Positions 24,902-33,910 of a DNA stretch of 64,000 nucleotides are shown here, piece by piece. How positions within the stretch are numbered: position 1 is the first letter of the stretch; every line of letters starts with the position of its first letter. A program made the position numbers and the translations under genes. The DNA is from Neptunicoccus sediminis (GTDB taxonomy: Bacteria > Pseudomonadota > Alphaproteobacteria > Rhodobacterales > Rhodobacteraceae): positions 62,001-126,000 of the forward strand of contig NZ_MDVX01000012.1 of the NCBI RefSeq assembly GCF_001719615.1, written 5' to 3'. The notes beneath the pieces were generated by a model that saw only the letters and a program-made list of their open reading frames with translations, did no database searches and was not told the DNA's origin.

Positions 24902-26311
24902 ATGCTGAACCCCGCCACCCGCACCTTGCAAGAACAACTGAACGCCGAAACCGATGGGCTGGCAGGTCCGGTGCCGCCGGCCTATCTGGAAGAACCCCGT
25001 GGCATGATGCAGGGGGTTGGGGGTATTCTGACCCGCCCGCGCAGCGTGGAGGAGGTCTCACGGGTGTTGCGCCTATGCAGTGCGGCCCGCGTCGGTGTTG
25101 TGCCTTATGGTGGCGGGACCGGACTCGTCGGGGGACAGGTACTGGCAGAAGGGCCCGCGCCGGTGATCCTGTCGCTGGAGCGGATGAAAGCCCTGCGCCA
25201 TGTCGATCCGGTGGGCAATACAATCACGGTTGAGGCTGGCATGACACTGGCCGAGGTGCAAGCCGCTGCTGACGATGCAGGCCGGATGTTTCCGCTCTCG
25301 CTCGCCTCTGAAGGGTCCTGCCGGATCGGAGGGAACCTTGCGACCAATGCGGGCGGGGTGCAGGTGCTGCGCTATGGAAATACGCGGGAATTGTGCCTCG
25401 GGGTGGAGGCTGTGCTACCGGACGGAACCATTCATCACGGGCTGAAACGTTTGCGCAAGGATAACACCGGCTATGACCTGCGCCATCTGCTGATCGGCTC
25501 CGAAGGATCGCTCGGGGTGATTACGGCGGCTGTGCTAAAGCTGGTGGCAAAGCCTGTTGAACTGGCCACATGTTTTGCCGTAGTGCCGGACCCGAAATCC
25601 GCCGCGCAGCTTCTGGCGCGGATGCAGGGCACGCTCGACGGGCTGGTCAGCGCGTTTGAGCTGGTCCACGGCACCGGATTTGATCTGCTGTCCGAAACCA
25701 TGCCCGAGATCCGATTGCCCTTTGCAGAACGGTCCGAGTGGATGGTTCTGGCGGAATGCGGCGGCGGAACCGGCAGCGGTGTGGACAGCCGGATGACGGG
25801 CGTGCTGGAACAGGCGCTGGAGGACGGTCTGGTAAATGACGTGCTGCTGGCCCAATCCGCAGCGCAGCGGGATGCTTTTTGGAACGTGCGGGAAACCATT
25901 CCCGAAGCCAACAAAAGGGTCGGGGCGATTTCCAGTCACGATATTTCCGTGCCGATCGACCGACTGCCTGACTTCATCGCAGAAGGGCAAGAGGCGCTAA
26001 AACAGTTCGGTCCTGTTCGGCTTAACAGTTTCGGGCATCTTGGGGATGGCAACCTGCATTACAATGTTTTCCCGCCCGCAGGCGAAGCCAAAGCGGATTG
26101 GGCGCATCTTAAACCGCAGGTCATGCGGGTGATCCACGATCTGGTGCAGGCCTATGACGGATCGATCTCGGCAGAGCACGGCATCGGTCGCCTGAAAGCC
26201 GCCGATCTGCAACGTTACGGCGATCCCGCGAAACTGGCGGCGATGCGCGGGATCAAACAGGCGATTGATCCCCTTGGCATCATGAATCCGGGTGCGGTGA
26301 TCAGCGGTTGA
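24902..26311 (+). CDS. FAD-binding 2-hydroxyacid dehydrogenase (GlcD/D2HGDH-like)
   Basis: A 469-residue flavoprotein of the FAD_binding_4 plus FAD-oxidase-C family. The FAD-binding stretch is VVPYGGGTGLVGGQ with IGGNLATNAGG. The C-terminal domain carries GHLGDGNLHYN (metal- and substrate-binding His residues) and SAEHGIGRLK. Relatives oxidise D-lactate, glycolate, or D-2-hydroxyglutarate (transferring electrons to ETF). The pattern without Fe-S partners nearby suits a D2HGDH- or D-LDH-like enzyme. The ATG at 24902 has an AGGAG ribosome binding site. A second, distinct family member is encoded at 30234-31610. Confidence 0.87.
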   Translation: MLNPATRTLQEQLNAETDGLAGPVPPAYLEEPRGMMQGVGGILTRPRSVEEVSRVLRLCSAARVGVVPYGGGTGLVGGQVLAEGPAPVILSLERMKALRHVDPVGNTITVEAGMTLAEVQAAADDAGRMFPLSLASEGSCRIGGNLATNAGGVQVLRYGNTRELCLGVEAVLPDGTIHHGLKRLRKDNTGYDLRHLLIGSEGSLGVITAAVLKLVAKPVELATCFAVVPDPKSAAQLLARMQGTLDGLVSAFELVHGTGFDLLSETMPEIRLPFAERSEWMVLAECGGGTGSGVDSRMTGVLEQALEDGLVNDVLLAQSAAQRDAFWNVRETIPEANKRVGAISSHDISVPIDRLPDFIAEGQEALKQFGPVRLNSFGHLGDGNLHYNVFPPAGEAKADWAHLKPQVMRVIHDLVQAYDGSISAEHGIGRLKAADLQRYGDPAKLAAMRGIKQAIDPLGIMNPGAVISG

Positions 26312-26333
26312 CCCCTGTCAGAACGGACGGCGA

Positions 26334-26867
26334 TCAATCCCCGTCATAGGCACAAAGAGCTGTGACCGGCACGCCGAGATCGCGCACCACCTGCGCCCCT
26401 CCAAGATCGGGCAGGTCAATGATAAACGCCGCATGAACCACCTGCGCGCCCAGCCGCTCTACCAGCTTGATCCCCGCCGCAGCCGTGCCGCCGGTGGCAA
26501 TCAGATCGTCGATCAACAGCACCTTGTCACCTGATTTCAAAGCATCGTCATGCACTTCAATTGTAGCGGTGCCATATTCCAGCGTGTAATCTTCGGACAG
26601 GGTTTTGCCCGGCAGCTTGCCCTTCTTGCGCAACGGTACAAATCCGGTGCCCAGCCGCTCTGCCACAGCGCCGCCGATGATGAAACCGCGGGCTTCAAGT
26701 CCAGCCACGGCAGTAATCTCTGTGTCTTTGAACGCCTCGACAATCTGCGTCACCGCCAGCTTTAATCCGTCAGGGTTGCCAAACAGGGTTGTCACATCGC
26801 GGAACATTACGCCTTTTTGCGGAAAATCGGGAATGGTGCGGATGTAATCGGTAATGTCGCGGGTCAT
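26334..26867 (-). CDS. apt: Adenine phosphoribosyltransferase
   Basis: The enzyme salvages adenine with PRPP to AMP in the cytoplasm. At 177 residues it is typical. The PRPP-binding motif VLLIDDLIATGGTAA is at 117-130, the LEARGFIIGG segment at 57-66, and the flexible loop GKLPGKTLSEDYTLEYG at 83-99. An AAGAGA ribosome binding site precedes the ATG. It lies 103 bp downstream of the lipoprotein hydrolase gene and, beyond it, mtnP. MtnP releases adenine, so co-expression would close the salvage loop. Confidence 0.95.
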   Translation of the reverse strand: MTRDITDYIRTIPDFPQKGVMFRDVTTLFGNPDGLKLAVTQIVEAFKDTEITAVAGLEARGFIIGGAVAERLGTGFVPLRKKGKLPGKTLSEDYTLEYGTATIEVHDDALKSGDKVLLIDDLIATGGTAAAGIKLVERLGAQVVHAAFIIDLPDLGGAQVVRDLGVPVTALCAYDGD

Positions 26868-26970
26868 GGAGAGTCTCTTTCAGGGTGGTATTTCGGGGTG
26901 TCACAGAACGCAAAACGGGGACCAGCCCGCCTGTGCGCCTGTAAAAGTGATGGTGTGTGTCGCTTCAATC

Positions 26971-28047
26971 CTAACGGCTTGCCGCATCAATCAGCCTTTG
27001 CAATGCAACGCTGTCCTGCGCATAGGTCAGCGGCCCCATCACAGGCAGTTTTTGCAGGATCGACAGAACAGTGGGCGAGGTGATCGCAACCGTATGACCC
27101 AAGGAATCCTCGGAATCATTGATGTCGGTCACATTCACGAATTGCACACCATAACGGCGCAGTATTTCCGTGTCTTTCAACTGTCCGACTCGATTGCTTT
27201 GTCCGGTCAGAAAGGCAGAGGCTTTCAGGGCAAGATCCGCCTCGTCTCCGAAAACAACAAAAGGTTTGGGAAGGGGTTTGATCCGGCCAAGCTGCATTTC
27301 AAACAGGTTGGTATCAATATCAGGCGAGATCAGCACCACACCGGCCAGCTTGCGCGAGACCTGTGTTTTCCCCTCCAGCGAGATCTGGCGCAGGGTTTCC
27401 ACCACCAGATTGGACCCGATGGAATGGGCTACGATCACGATCCGTTCATAGGGTTGTGCGGCCAGTATTTCCAGCAGGCGCTGGAACCCGTCGCGGGCAA
27501 ACAGCACGCTGTCCCGGTCGCGGGTATATTCCAGCGTTTTCTGGGTCGCGGGCCAGGAATAATGCACTGCGGTGCTGGTGCTCTTGAGGTCATGGGACAA
27601 TTGGGCGAGCCTGTAGGTGCCCTCGGCAAAGGTGATGTTAAAGCCGTGGACGTAAACAATCGCCTCGCGCTTGGCCTTTTGCGCATTCGCCCCCAAAGCC
27701 GCGCCAAATTCTTGCGCGGACCTGTAGCGCACGATGTCCCTCGTGGCAAAGTCCGTCGCAGGATCAGCCCCCTTGTCGGGTTTTTCAGGCCATTCGATCC
27801 GGCCCGCCTGATGGGTCGGCGGGATGGAAATGTCAAAGCGCGCGAAAGACAGCACAGAGGTGCGCAGGCTGGAAAAGACCAGTTCGCCCTCGGCAGGCTG
27901 GCGGGTTGTGGCGATGAAGATATTCTCAATCGCAGCATCGGGGGGCGTGTTTTTCGCCACGGAAATCATGCCCCGCTCCGCACAGGCGCTTAGCAGCAGG
28001 GCCAGTATTACCCCGCGCCAGACCAGCACTGCACGCACGCGTCTCAT
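26971..28047 (-). CDS. Lipoprotein alpha/beta hydrolase (DUF900 family)
   Basis: A 358-residue DUF900-type alpha/beta hydrolase. An N-terminal lipoprotein signal (VILALLLSAC, acylated Cys22) predicts anchoring to a membrane face in the envelope. The hydrolase core shows YVHGFNITFAEG, YSWPA and the nucleophile motif VAHSIGSN. Members of this family are esterase-like with no defined substrate. The start overlaps the mtnP stop by four bases (ATGA), and apt follows, which places an envelope hydrolase inside a purine/MTA salvage group. The functional link is unclear and may be no more than transcriptional economy. Confidence 0.85.
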   Translation of the reverse strand: MRRVRAVLVWRGVILALLLSACAERGMISVAKNTPPDAAIENIFIATTRQPAEGELVFSSLRTSVLSFARFDISIPPTHQAGRIEWPEKPDKGADPATDFATRDIVRYRSAQEFGAALGANAQKAKREAIVYVHGFNITFAEGTYRLAQLSHDLKSTSTAVHYSWPATQKTLEYTRDRDSVLFARDGFQRLLEILAAQPYERIVIVAHSIGSNLVVETLRQISLEGKTQVSRKLAGVVLISPDIDTNLFEMQLGRIKPLPKPFVVFGDEADLALKASAFLTGQSNRVGQLKDTEILRRYGVQFVNVTDINDSEDSLGHTVAITSPTVLSILQKLPVMGPLTYAQDSVALQRLIDAASR

Positions 28048-28913
28048 AGAACGCGACCCGCCACCGCGTCGAGCTTGGCTACAAGAGCCGGATCGCGGTC
28101 ATCAGGGCCGGTCAGGATCGCGAACTCCAGCGCCTTGTCGCACCCGTGGGGGCAATCCTTGCGGGTTGCGCCCAGCAGTTCAGGCAGGCGGGCCACCATG
28201 CCCTTGGCCCTTGCAGAGTTTCCCATAAGGGTCGCGATAATCTGCGTCACATCCACTTCGCCGTGGTCGGGATGCCAGCTGTCGTAATCGGTAATCATCG
28301 CAACAGAGGCATAGCACAGCTCTGCCTCGCGGGCGAGCTTGGCTTCGGGCATGTTGGTCATGCCGATCACATCGCAGCCCCAGCTTTCACGGTACATGCG
28401 GGATTCCGCCAGCGTGGAAAATTGCGGCCCTTCCATCGCAAGATACGTGCCGCCATCATGCACAACGATGCCTTCTGCGCGGGCGGCCTCGACGCAGGCT
28501 TTTCCAAGACGGGGGCAGGTGGGATGGGCCACTGAAACATGGGCAACGCATCCGGGACCAAAGAAGGACTTTTCCCGCTGGTAGGTGCGGTCAATGAACT
28601 GGTCTACGATCACAAAATCGCCCGGCGCCATTTCATCGCGAAAAGATCCGCAGGCGGAGACAGAGATCACATCCGTTACACCGGCCCGTTTCAACGCGTC
28701 GATATTGGCGCGGTAATTGATGCTCGACGGGGTCTGCACATGGCCACGACCGTGGCGGGGCAAAAACACCATCTTCACCCCGTTCAACTGCCCCACCAGC
28801 AGATCGTCCGAAGCCTGCCCAAACGGGCTTTCGACGTTGATCCACTGGGGATTTTCCAACCCTTCAATGTCATAAACGCCGCTGCCGCCAATAATTCCGA
28901 TTACTGTGTCCAT
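28044..28913 (-). CDS. mtnP: S-methyl-5'-thioadenosine phosphorylase
   Basis: The enzyme phosphorolyses methylthioadenosine, a by-product of polyamine and acyl-homoserine-lactone synthesis, to adenine and methylthioribose 1-phosphate. The 289 residues open TVIGIIGGSGVYDI. They contain the phosphate-binding RHGRGH segment, the NYRANIDALKRAGV stretch and GMTNMPEAKLAREAELCYA, where the family's Met/Asp substrate contacts sit. The ATG at 28913 was chosen because the AGGGGG site abuts the alternative ATG two codons upstream and leaves no spacing for it. It is followed by the overlapping lipoprotein gene and then apt. Confidence 0.95.
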   Translation of the reverse strand: MDTVIGIIGGSGVYDIEGLENPQWINVESPFGQASDDLLVGQLNGVKMVFLPRHGRGHVQTPSSINYRANIDALKRAGVTDVISVSACGSFRDEMAPGDFVIVDQFIDRTYQREKSFFGPGCVAHVSVAHPTCPRLGKACVEAARAEGIVVHDGGTYLAMEGPQFSTLAESRMYRESWGCDVIGMTNMPEAKLAREAELCYASVAMITDYDSWHPDHGEVDVTQIIATLMGNSARAKGMVARLPELLGATRKDCPHGCDKALEFAILTGPDDRDPALVAKLDAVAGRVL

Positions 28914-28951
28914 CCACACATCCCCCTGTTTGTTGGTCTGCCGCTCTGTGT

Positions 28952-29560
28952 TTATTTCTGACCGGGCCGGTTCAAAGAGAAAACATCGCGCACCGCAGAA
29001 TAGTCCCGATAGCCAAGCCGCGCCATCGGCTGGTAGCTGGTTACATCCAGCAGGCCATCCTTGATATGCGCGTCGCGGATGTGGATGCCGACCACCTCGC
29101 CCAACACCATAACAGCGCCACCGGGCAGTTCGATTTCCTTGAACAGCTTACATTCCAGCGCCGCCGGTGCCGCCGCTACGAAGGGCGCTTTCACCACATT
29201 CGACGCGCCTTTTTCCAGACCGGCAAGATCGAACTCATCCTCATCCGGTGCGTAATGGCCGGACGACAGATTCATCGCATCCTTCAGGTCTTGGGACACG
29301 ATAGAGACACAGAACTCGCCGGTGTCGCGGATGTTGGTCAGACTGTCCTTTACCTCGTCCCGTCCGATTTTCTCGCCAGTGGTTGAGAACATCACCATCG
29401 GCGGATCATCGGCAACCCCGTTGAAAAAGGAATAGGGGGCAAGATTGGCCGTGCCATCGCGGGTCAGCGTCGAAATCCAGCCGATCGGTCTGGGTGAAAC
29501 AATCGCCTTGAAGGGATTGTGGGGCAGGCCGTGGTCATCATGGCCGGGGCGGTAAAACAT
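28952..29560 (-). CDS. Flavin reductase-like FMN-binding protein
   Basis: A 202-residue split-barrel flavoprotein of the flavin reductase-like group. Key segments are PHNPFKAIVSPRPIGWISTL at the start, APYSFFNGVADDPPMVMFS for FMN phosphate contacts, and KDSLTNIRDTGEFCVSIVS. Members reduce flavins or act as flavin-dependent oxidoreductases; some sit beside aromatic monooxygenases, but none is near here. The frame opens 26 codons earlier. The ATG at 29560 matches the family N-terminus, although its ribosome binding site is weak. It ends 38 bp before mtnP and may share its transcript. Confidence 0.85.
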   Translation of the reverse strand: MFYRPGHDDHGLPHNPFKAIVSPRPIGWISTLTRDGTANLAPYSFFNGVADDPPMVMFSTTGEKIGRDEVKDSLTNIRDTGEFCVSIVSQDLKDAMNLSSGHYAPDEDEFDLAGLEKGASNVVKAPFVAAAPAALECKLFKEIELPGGAVMVLGEVVGIHIRDAHIKDGLLDVTSYQPMARLGYRDYSAVRDVFSLNRPGQK

Positions 29561-29672
29561 TAGCGGTGTCCGGTTTCCAATTGCGTTGCCCCTTTTGTAG
29601 CGGTCTGCTATCGCGGGTGCCAGCAGTTTTCCCCGCAACGCTCTGTTGCTCTCAAAGGTTTGACTTACAACG

Positions 29673-30164
29673 ATGTTTCAATTGAGCCCTGAAACAGAAA
29701 GCGACCGGGACGAGGTCGAGTTTCTTTACGATCTGTGTTTTGCTCCGGGCCGCGAAGCGCTGAGCTCGTATCGCCTGCGCGAAGGGGTCAGTCCGGTCGC
29801 GGGGCTGTGTCTGGTGGCGCGGGACGATTATAATGTGGTTGCAGGGGCGATCCGCTACTGGCCTGTGGTGGTTGGCACGCAACGGCACGCCGCTTTGTTG
29901 CTTGGTCCCGTGGCGGTGCACCCGACCTATCAGGGCGAGGGGCTGGGCGGTCTGTTGATCCGCGACAGTCTGGATCGCGCGGTAAATACCGGCTGGGCGC
30001 GGGTGATCCTTGTGGGCGATGCGCCGTATTATCGTAAATTCGGCTTTGAAAAGAGCACGACCATGACCTTCCCGCCGCCCACCAACCCTGACCGCCTGCT
30101 GTACCTGCCGCTACAGCCCGACGCCTTCATAGGTGTCAAAGGCATGATCGACCGCGCGGCCTGA
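29673..30164 (+). CDS. GNAT family N-acetyltransferase (YhbS-like)
   Basis: A 163-residue acetyltransferase. The acetyl-CoA-binding region is LGPVAVHPTYQGEGLGGLLIRDSL (motif A, Q/R-x-x-G-x-G form QGEGLG), followed by VGDAPYYRKFGFEKS. It resembles the YhbS group of predicted N-acetyltransferases, whose substrates are unknown. The gene is divergent from the flavin reductase. The ribosome binding site is poor (AAAGG with long spacing), so initiation may be weak. It is followed by a hairpin element shared with the convergent FAD dehydrogenase gene. Confidence 0.83.
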   Translation: MFQLSPETESDRDEVEFLYDLCFAPGREALSSYRLREGVSPVAGLCLVARDDYNVVAGAIRYWPVVVGTQRHAALLLGPVAVHPTYQGEGLGGLLIRDSLDRAVNTGWARVILVGDAPYYRKFGFEKSTTMTFPPPTNPDRLLYLPLQPDAFIGVKGMIDRAA

Positions 30165-30188
30165 CGCGCAATCAAGTCCATTTTCGCA

Positions 30189-30230
30189 AAATATCCCGGG
30201 GGTCCGGGGGCAGCGCCCCCGGCGGCTTGC
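30189..30230 (-). repeat. Roseobacter-type 3' intergenic element (copy 2)
   Basis: CCGGGGGC/GCCCCCGG (30204-30211 with 30215-30222) forms an 8-bp perfect stem. Read on the minus strand it is followed by ACCCCCGGGATATTTTGCG, the same hairpin plus GGGATATTTT arrangement seen after argF. It lies just 3' of the minus-strand FAD dehydrogenase gene and may terminate it. Confidence 0.55.
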
Positions 30231-30233
30231 GAC

Positions 30234-31610
30234 TTAATGCACCGAAACGATTTTACCCGGATTCATAATGCCGGTCGGATCGAATGTTCTCTTGATATCG
30301 GCCATGACCCGCACCGCATCTCCGTGCTCGTCGTCCAGATACTTCATCTTGCCCATGCCGATCCCGTGCTCTCCGGTAACAGTCCCGCCAAGCTCTAACG
30401 CCCGCAGGTTCATCCGGTGGGTCAGCTCTTTTGCAAGGGAAAATTCCTCGGCGTTCTGGCGGTCGAACAGGAACAACACATGATAGTTGCCATCCCCCAC
30501 ATGGCCCACAATCGGCGCCTGCCAGCCGTGGGCTTCCACATCTGCAATGGTGTCCTCGATGGCTTGAGCCAGTTTGGAAATCGGCACGCAGACATCGGTG
30601 GACAGCCCCTGTGCGCCGGGATGCTGGGATTTCAGGGCGAAATAGGCGTTGTGGCGGGCATGCCAGAGCCTGTTGCGGTCTTCGGCTTTGGTGGCCCATT
30701 GAAATCCGCCGCCGCCAAATTCTTCGGCCACTTCTTTCATGCGCTGGACTTCTTCTGCCACGCTGGTTTGCGTGCCGTGGAACTCCATGAACAAATGGGG
30801 GCGTTCGCGCATGGTCATGTTGGAATAGGCGTTGATGGCGCGGATGGACAGCGGGTCGATGAACTCCATACGCGCCACCGGCAGCCCCATCTGAACCGCC
30901 ATAATCACGGCGTTCACAGCACTTGCCGTATCTTCAAATTCGCACACCGCAGCCGAAACCGATTCCGGTTGCCCGTGCAGTTTCAGCGTCACTTCGGTGA
31001 TAATCCCGAGCGTCCCTTCAGAGCCGATAAACAGCCGCGTCAGATCATAGCCGGCGCTGCTTTTCTTGGCCTTGGAGCCGGTGCGGATGATCCGCCCGTC
31101 CGCCAGCACTACCTCCAGCGCCATGACGTTGTCCTTCATCTTGCCATAGCGCACAGTGGTCGTGCCCGATGCGGATGTTGCCGTCATGCCGCCGATGGTG
31201 GCATTGGCGCCCGGATCAACCGGAAAGAACAATCCGGTCGCACGCAATTCGGTGTTGAGCGCTTCCCGCGTCATGCCGGGCTGCACCACCGCATAAAGAT
31301 CCTCTGGCGCAACATGCAGCAGCCTGTCCATCGACCCCAGATTGATGGTCACACCGCCGCGCACCGCCAGCGCATGACCCTCAAGCGAGGTTCCGACCCC
31401 CCAAGGCACCACCGGACAGCCGTGTTTGTGGCAGATTTTCATGATCTCGGACACCTCCTGCGTGTCCTTCGGGAAGGCGACAGCCTCGGGCGGGGTGTTT
31501 TCAAAATAGCTTTCGTTCTCACCGTGCTGCTGCCGGACGGCCTGTGCGGTGGACAGCCGGTCCCCCAAGAGGGTCTGAAGCTCTGCAATTGCGGTTTGAT
31601 TGTCGGACAT
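30234..31610 (-). CDS. FAD-linked D-lactate/glycolate-type dehydrogenase
   Basis: A 458-residue member of the FAD_binding_4/FAD-oxidase-C family, closer to mitochondrial-type D-lactate dehydrogenase (cytochrome). FAD motifs are VVPWGVGTSLEGHALA and TIGGMTATSASGTTTVRYG. The C-terminal metal/substrate motif is VGHVGDGNYHVLF and the closing motif TGEHGIGMGKMKYL. It would oxidise a D-2-hydroxyacid and pass electrons to the respiratory chain. A near-perfect AGGAGGA ribosome binding site predicts strong translation. It is divergent from the ClC gene. The second paralogue in the window is at 24902-26311. Confidence 0.88.
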   Translation of the reverse strand: MSDNQTAIAELQTLLGDRLSTAQAVRQQHGENESYFENTPPEAVAFPKDTQEVSEIMKICHKHGCPVVPWGVGTSLEGHALAVRGGVTINLGSMDRLLHVAPEDLYAVVQPGMTREALNTELRATGLFFPVDPGANATIGGMTATSASGTTTVRYGKMKDNVMALEVVLADGRIIRTGSKAKKSSAGYDLTRLFIGSEGTLGIITEVTLKLHGQPESVSAAVCEFEDTASAVNAVIMAVQMGLPVARMEFIDPLSIRAINAYSNMTMRERPHLFMEFHGTQTSVAEEVQRMKEVAEEFGGGGFQWATKAEDRNRLWHARHNAYFALKSQHPGAQGLSTDVCVPISKLAQAIEDTIADVEAHGWQAPIVGHVGDGNYHVLFLFDRQNAEEFSLAKELTHRMNLRALELGGTVTGEHGIGMGKMKYLDDEHGDAVRVMADIKRTFDPTGIMNPGKIVSVH

Positions 31611-31703
31611 TCGTCTTCCTCCTGATTGAAGCGCAAGGTAAATCCATGTAGGCCAAGTGGAAAGCGCAAAATCCTGTCAGGGTTCAGTCTGCGGAGAAGG
31701 AAA

Positions 31704-33368
31704 ATGTCCAGCAATCGCCCCCAGAGAGCCTCGCGGCTGTGGAACCGTGAAGGCATGCCGTCCTTGCGCAAGGACGGGGTGAATTCCCTAATGTTTTGGG
31801 GGCTTGCACTGCTGATCGGCTGCGCGGCGGGTTGGGCGACTCTTGGGTTTCGGGTCGGGATTTCGGCGCTGCAAACGTGGATCTATGGTGAAAACGACGT
31901 ACAGCTCGCCTCGGCAGCCAGCGAGCTGCCGTGGTTCTGGGTGCTGGTGGTGCCGGTGATCGGCGGCCTGATCGTGGGCATCATCCTGCAACGTTATACG
32001 CCGGACGGACGGGTGCGCACGGTGGCCCATGCGATTGAGGGCGCGGCGCTGCACAACGGCAAGGTAGAGGGCAAGGCAGGATTGGCCTCGGCCGTGGCGT
32101 CTTTCATTACCCTGTCAACAGGGGGTTCTTCGGGGCGGGAAGGGCCGGTGGTCCATCTTGCAGCGGTTATTTCCTCCAAGGTTTCGCGGGTGATCAAGGC
32201 CAATGGCATAACGGCGCGGGATCTGTTGGGCTGTGCGGTGGCCAGTGCAGTTGCGGCGTCATTCAACGCGCCGATTGCCGGTACGATTTTTGCTATGGAA
32301 GTGGTCCTGCGCCATTACGCGGTGCATTCTTTCGGACCCATCGTGCTGGCCTCGGTGTGTGGTGCCCTGATCAGCCGGTTCGGGTTCGGTGACATCACCG
32401 AATTTACCCTGCCGGCCCATGTACTGGAATTTTATGTAGAGCTTCCGGCATTTATCCTGCTTGGGATCGTCTGTGGAATTGTCGCGGTGATCATGATGAA
32501 ATCCATCTTCCTTGCCGAAGACTGGGGCGATGACTGGCAGCAGCGCTTCCGCATTCCGGGCTGGTTACGTCCGGCAATCGCGGGGTTGGTGCTGGGCGCA
32601 ATGGCGATCTGGGTGCCCAACATCATCGGCGTCGGATACGAAACAACCTTTCTGGCGCTGACCGGGCAGATCACCTTCTGGGGGGCGATCGGGCTGGCGG
32701 TTGTCAAAGTGGCCGCGGTCGCTGTGACGATGGCGGGGCGCATGGGGGGCGGTGCGTTTTCACCGGCGTTGATGCTTGGTGCACTGACAGGTCTGGCCTT
32801 TGGCTGGGTGGCAACCGCGATTTTTCCCACGGTTTCAGGGACGCTGTCGCTTTATGCGCTGGCGGGGATGGGGGCGGTCGGGGCGGCGGTGCTGGGCGCA
32901 CCGATTTCCACAACGCTGATCGTGTTTGAGATGACGGGCGACTGGCAGACAGGACTTGCGGTGATGCTGGCGGTCGGGCTGTCCACAACGGTTGCGGGCA
33001 AGTTTGTCGCGCGGTCGTTCTTTCTGGAACAGCTGGAGCGGCGCGGCGTGCGTCTGGCCGCCGGTCCGCAAGCCTACCTGCTGGCAACCCTGCCGGTGGC
33101 CGGATTGATGCGGGGGCTGGATCATCCGCGCATGGGCAGCCGCGAGCTGTGCGAGAGCCTGATCGCTGAAGGGGCCTATGTCAACGATACCAGTTCTCTG
33201 GAAGCGGCCCTGCCGCTGTTTGACGGGGCAACGCACCAGTTCCTGCCGGTTGTTTCTACCAATGACACAGGAGAAGTCGTTGCCCTGCAAGGCACGCTGT
33301 TTCAGGTGGATGCCCTGCGCGCCTACAGTGAAGCGATGGCCGAAACCGTGCGCGAACACCACGCCTGA
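31704..33368 (+). CDS. ClC-family chloride channel or H+/Cl- antiporter
   Basis: A 554-residue inner-membrane protein. The selectivity-filter motif GGSSGREGPVVHL is at 140-152. Glu146, the external gating glutamate of H+/Cl- exchangers, is retained, and the second filter region GGGAFSPALMLGAL is present. About ten or more hydrophobic helices span 30-440. The last 100 residues resemble a degraded CBS pair (MRGLDHPRMGSRELCESLIAEGAYVNDTSSLEAALPLFDG). The ATG at 31704 has a GGAGAAGGA ribosome binding site; the frame opens 26 codons earlier at a TTG. Fluoride-specific ClCs have a different filter, so chloride or another anion is more likely. Confidence 0.9.
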   Translation: MSSNRPQRASRLWNREGMPSLRKDGVNSLMFWGLALLIGCAAGWATLGFRVGISALQTWIYGENDVQLASAASELPWFWVLVVPVIGGLIVGIILQRYTPDGRVRTVAHAIEGAALHNGKVEGKAGLASAVASFITLSTGGSSGREGPVVHLAAVISSKVSRVIKANGITARDLLGCAVASAVAASFNAPIAGTIFAMEVVLRHYAVHSFGPIVLASVCGALISRFGFGDITEFTLPAHVLEFYVELPAFILLGIVCGIVAVIMMKSIFLAEDWGDDWQQRFRIPGWLRPAIAGLVLGAMAIWVPNIIGVGYETTFLALTGQITFWGAIGLAVVKVAAVAVTMAGRMGGGAFSPALMLGALTGLAFGWVATAIFPTVSGTLSLYALAGMGAVGAAVLGAPISTTLIVFEMTGDWQTGLAVMLAVGLSTTVAGKFVARSFFLEQLERRGVRLAAGPQAYLLATLPVAGLMRGLDHPRMGSRELCESLIAEGAYVNDTSSLEAALPLFDGATHQFLPVVSTNDTGEVVALQGTLFQVDALRAYSEAMAETVREHHA

Positions 33369-33410
33369 TCCCGACCCGCAACCACGCCGCGCAACCGCGC
33401 TCTGATTGGC

Positions 33411-33761
33411 CTAGCTTACCTGATCAATGGTGATCGTGTCTTTGTCAAAGGCAAGATGTCCGGCAATCTCGGACACGCTGTCCAGCGGGGATTCATAGGA
33501 CCACGCAACGTTTTCGTCGCGCCGGTTCTTGCCCACCAGATGATAATAGGTCGCATCGCCCTTATGGGGGCAGTGTGTTGTGTCGTCAGACGGGTCGAAA
33601 AACACCATTTGCAGATCGTCCCGTGGCACGTAGAGCACAGGCTCCCGGCCGTTTTCCCGCAGTAAAAGCGCGCGGGCTGTGTTACCGATCACGGCACCCT
33701 GGGCACGGATGCTCCATTTACCCGGTGCCGGTTCAATCACGATTTCCGGTTCTGTCCCCAT
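33411..33761 (-). CDS. DUF427 domain protein
   Basis: A 116-residue protein with the DUF427 beta-fold: ARALLLRENGREPVLYVPRDDLQM, then DDTTHCPHKGDATYYHL and a final NVAWSYESPLDSVSEIAGHLAFD. The conserved CPHKG and aromatic-acidic residues define the family, which has no established activity. The ATG at 33761 has a GGGAGAG ribosome binding site; earlier in-frame ATGs at 33788 and further upstream lack one. It is a small cytoplasmic protein between convergent ClC and the co-oriented aminopeptidase gene. Confidence 0.85.
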   Translation of the reverse strand: MGTEPEIVIEPAPGKWSIRAQGAVIGNTARALLLRENGREPVLYVPRDDLQMVFFDPSDDTTHCPHKGDATYYHLVGKNRRDENVAWSYESPLDSVSEIAGHLAFDKDTITIDQVS

Positions 33762-33910
33762 AAAATCTCTCCCAGATCTGTCATTCATATAGGTGCCACG
33801 GCCCCTTGCCCCCCTGTCCGGTCCGGCAATAAGCGCCGGTCGCGGGGGGCGGGTTTGACCGGCCTGACACTCTGTCTGTATCCGGTCTATCATGGCTTTG
33901 TAACGTAGTG

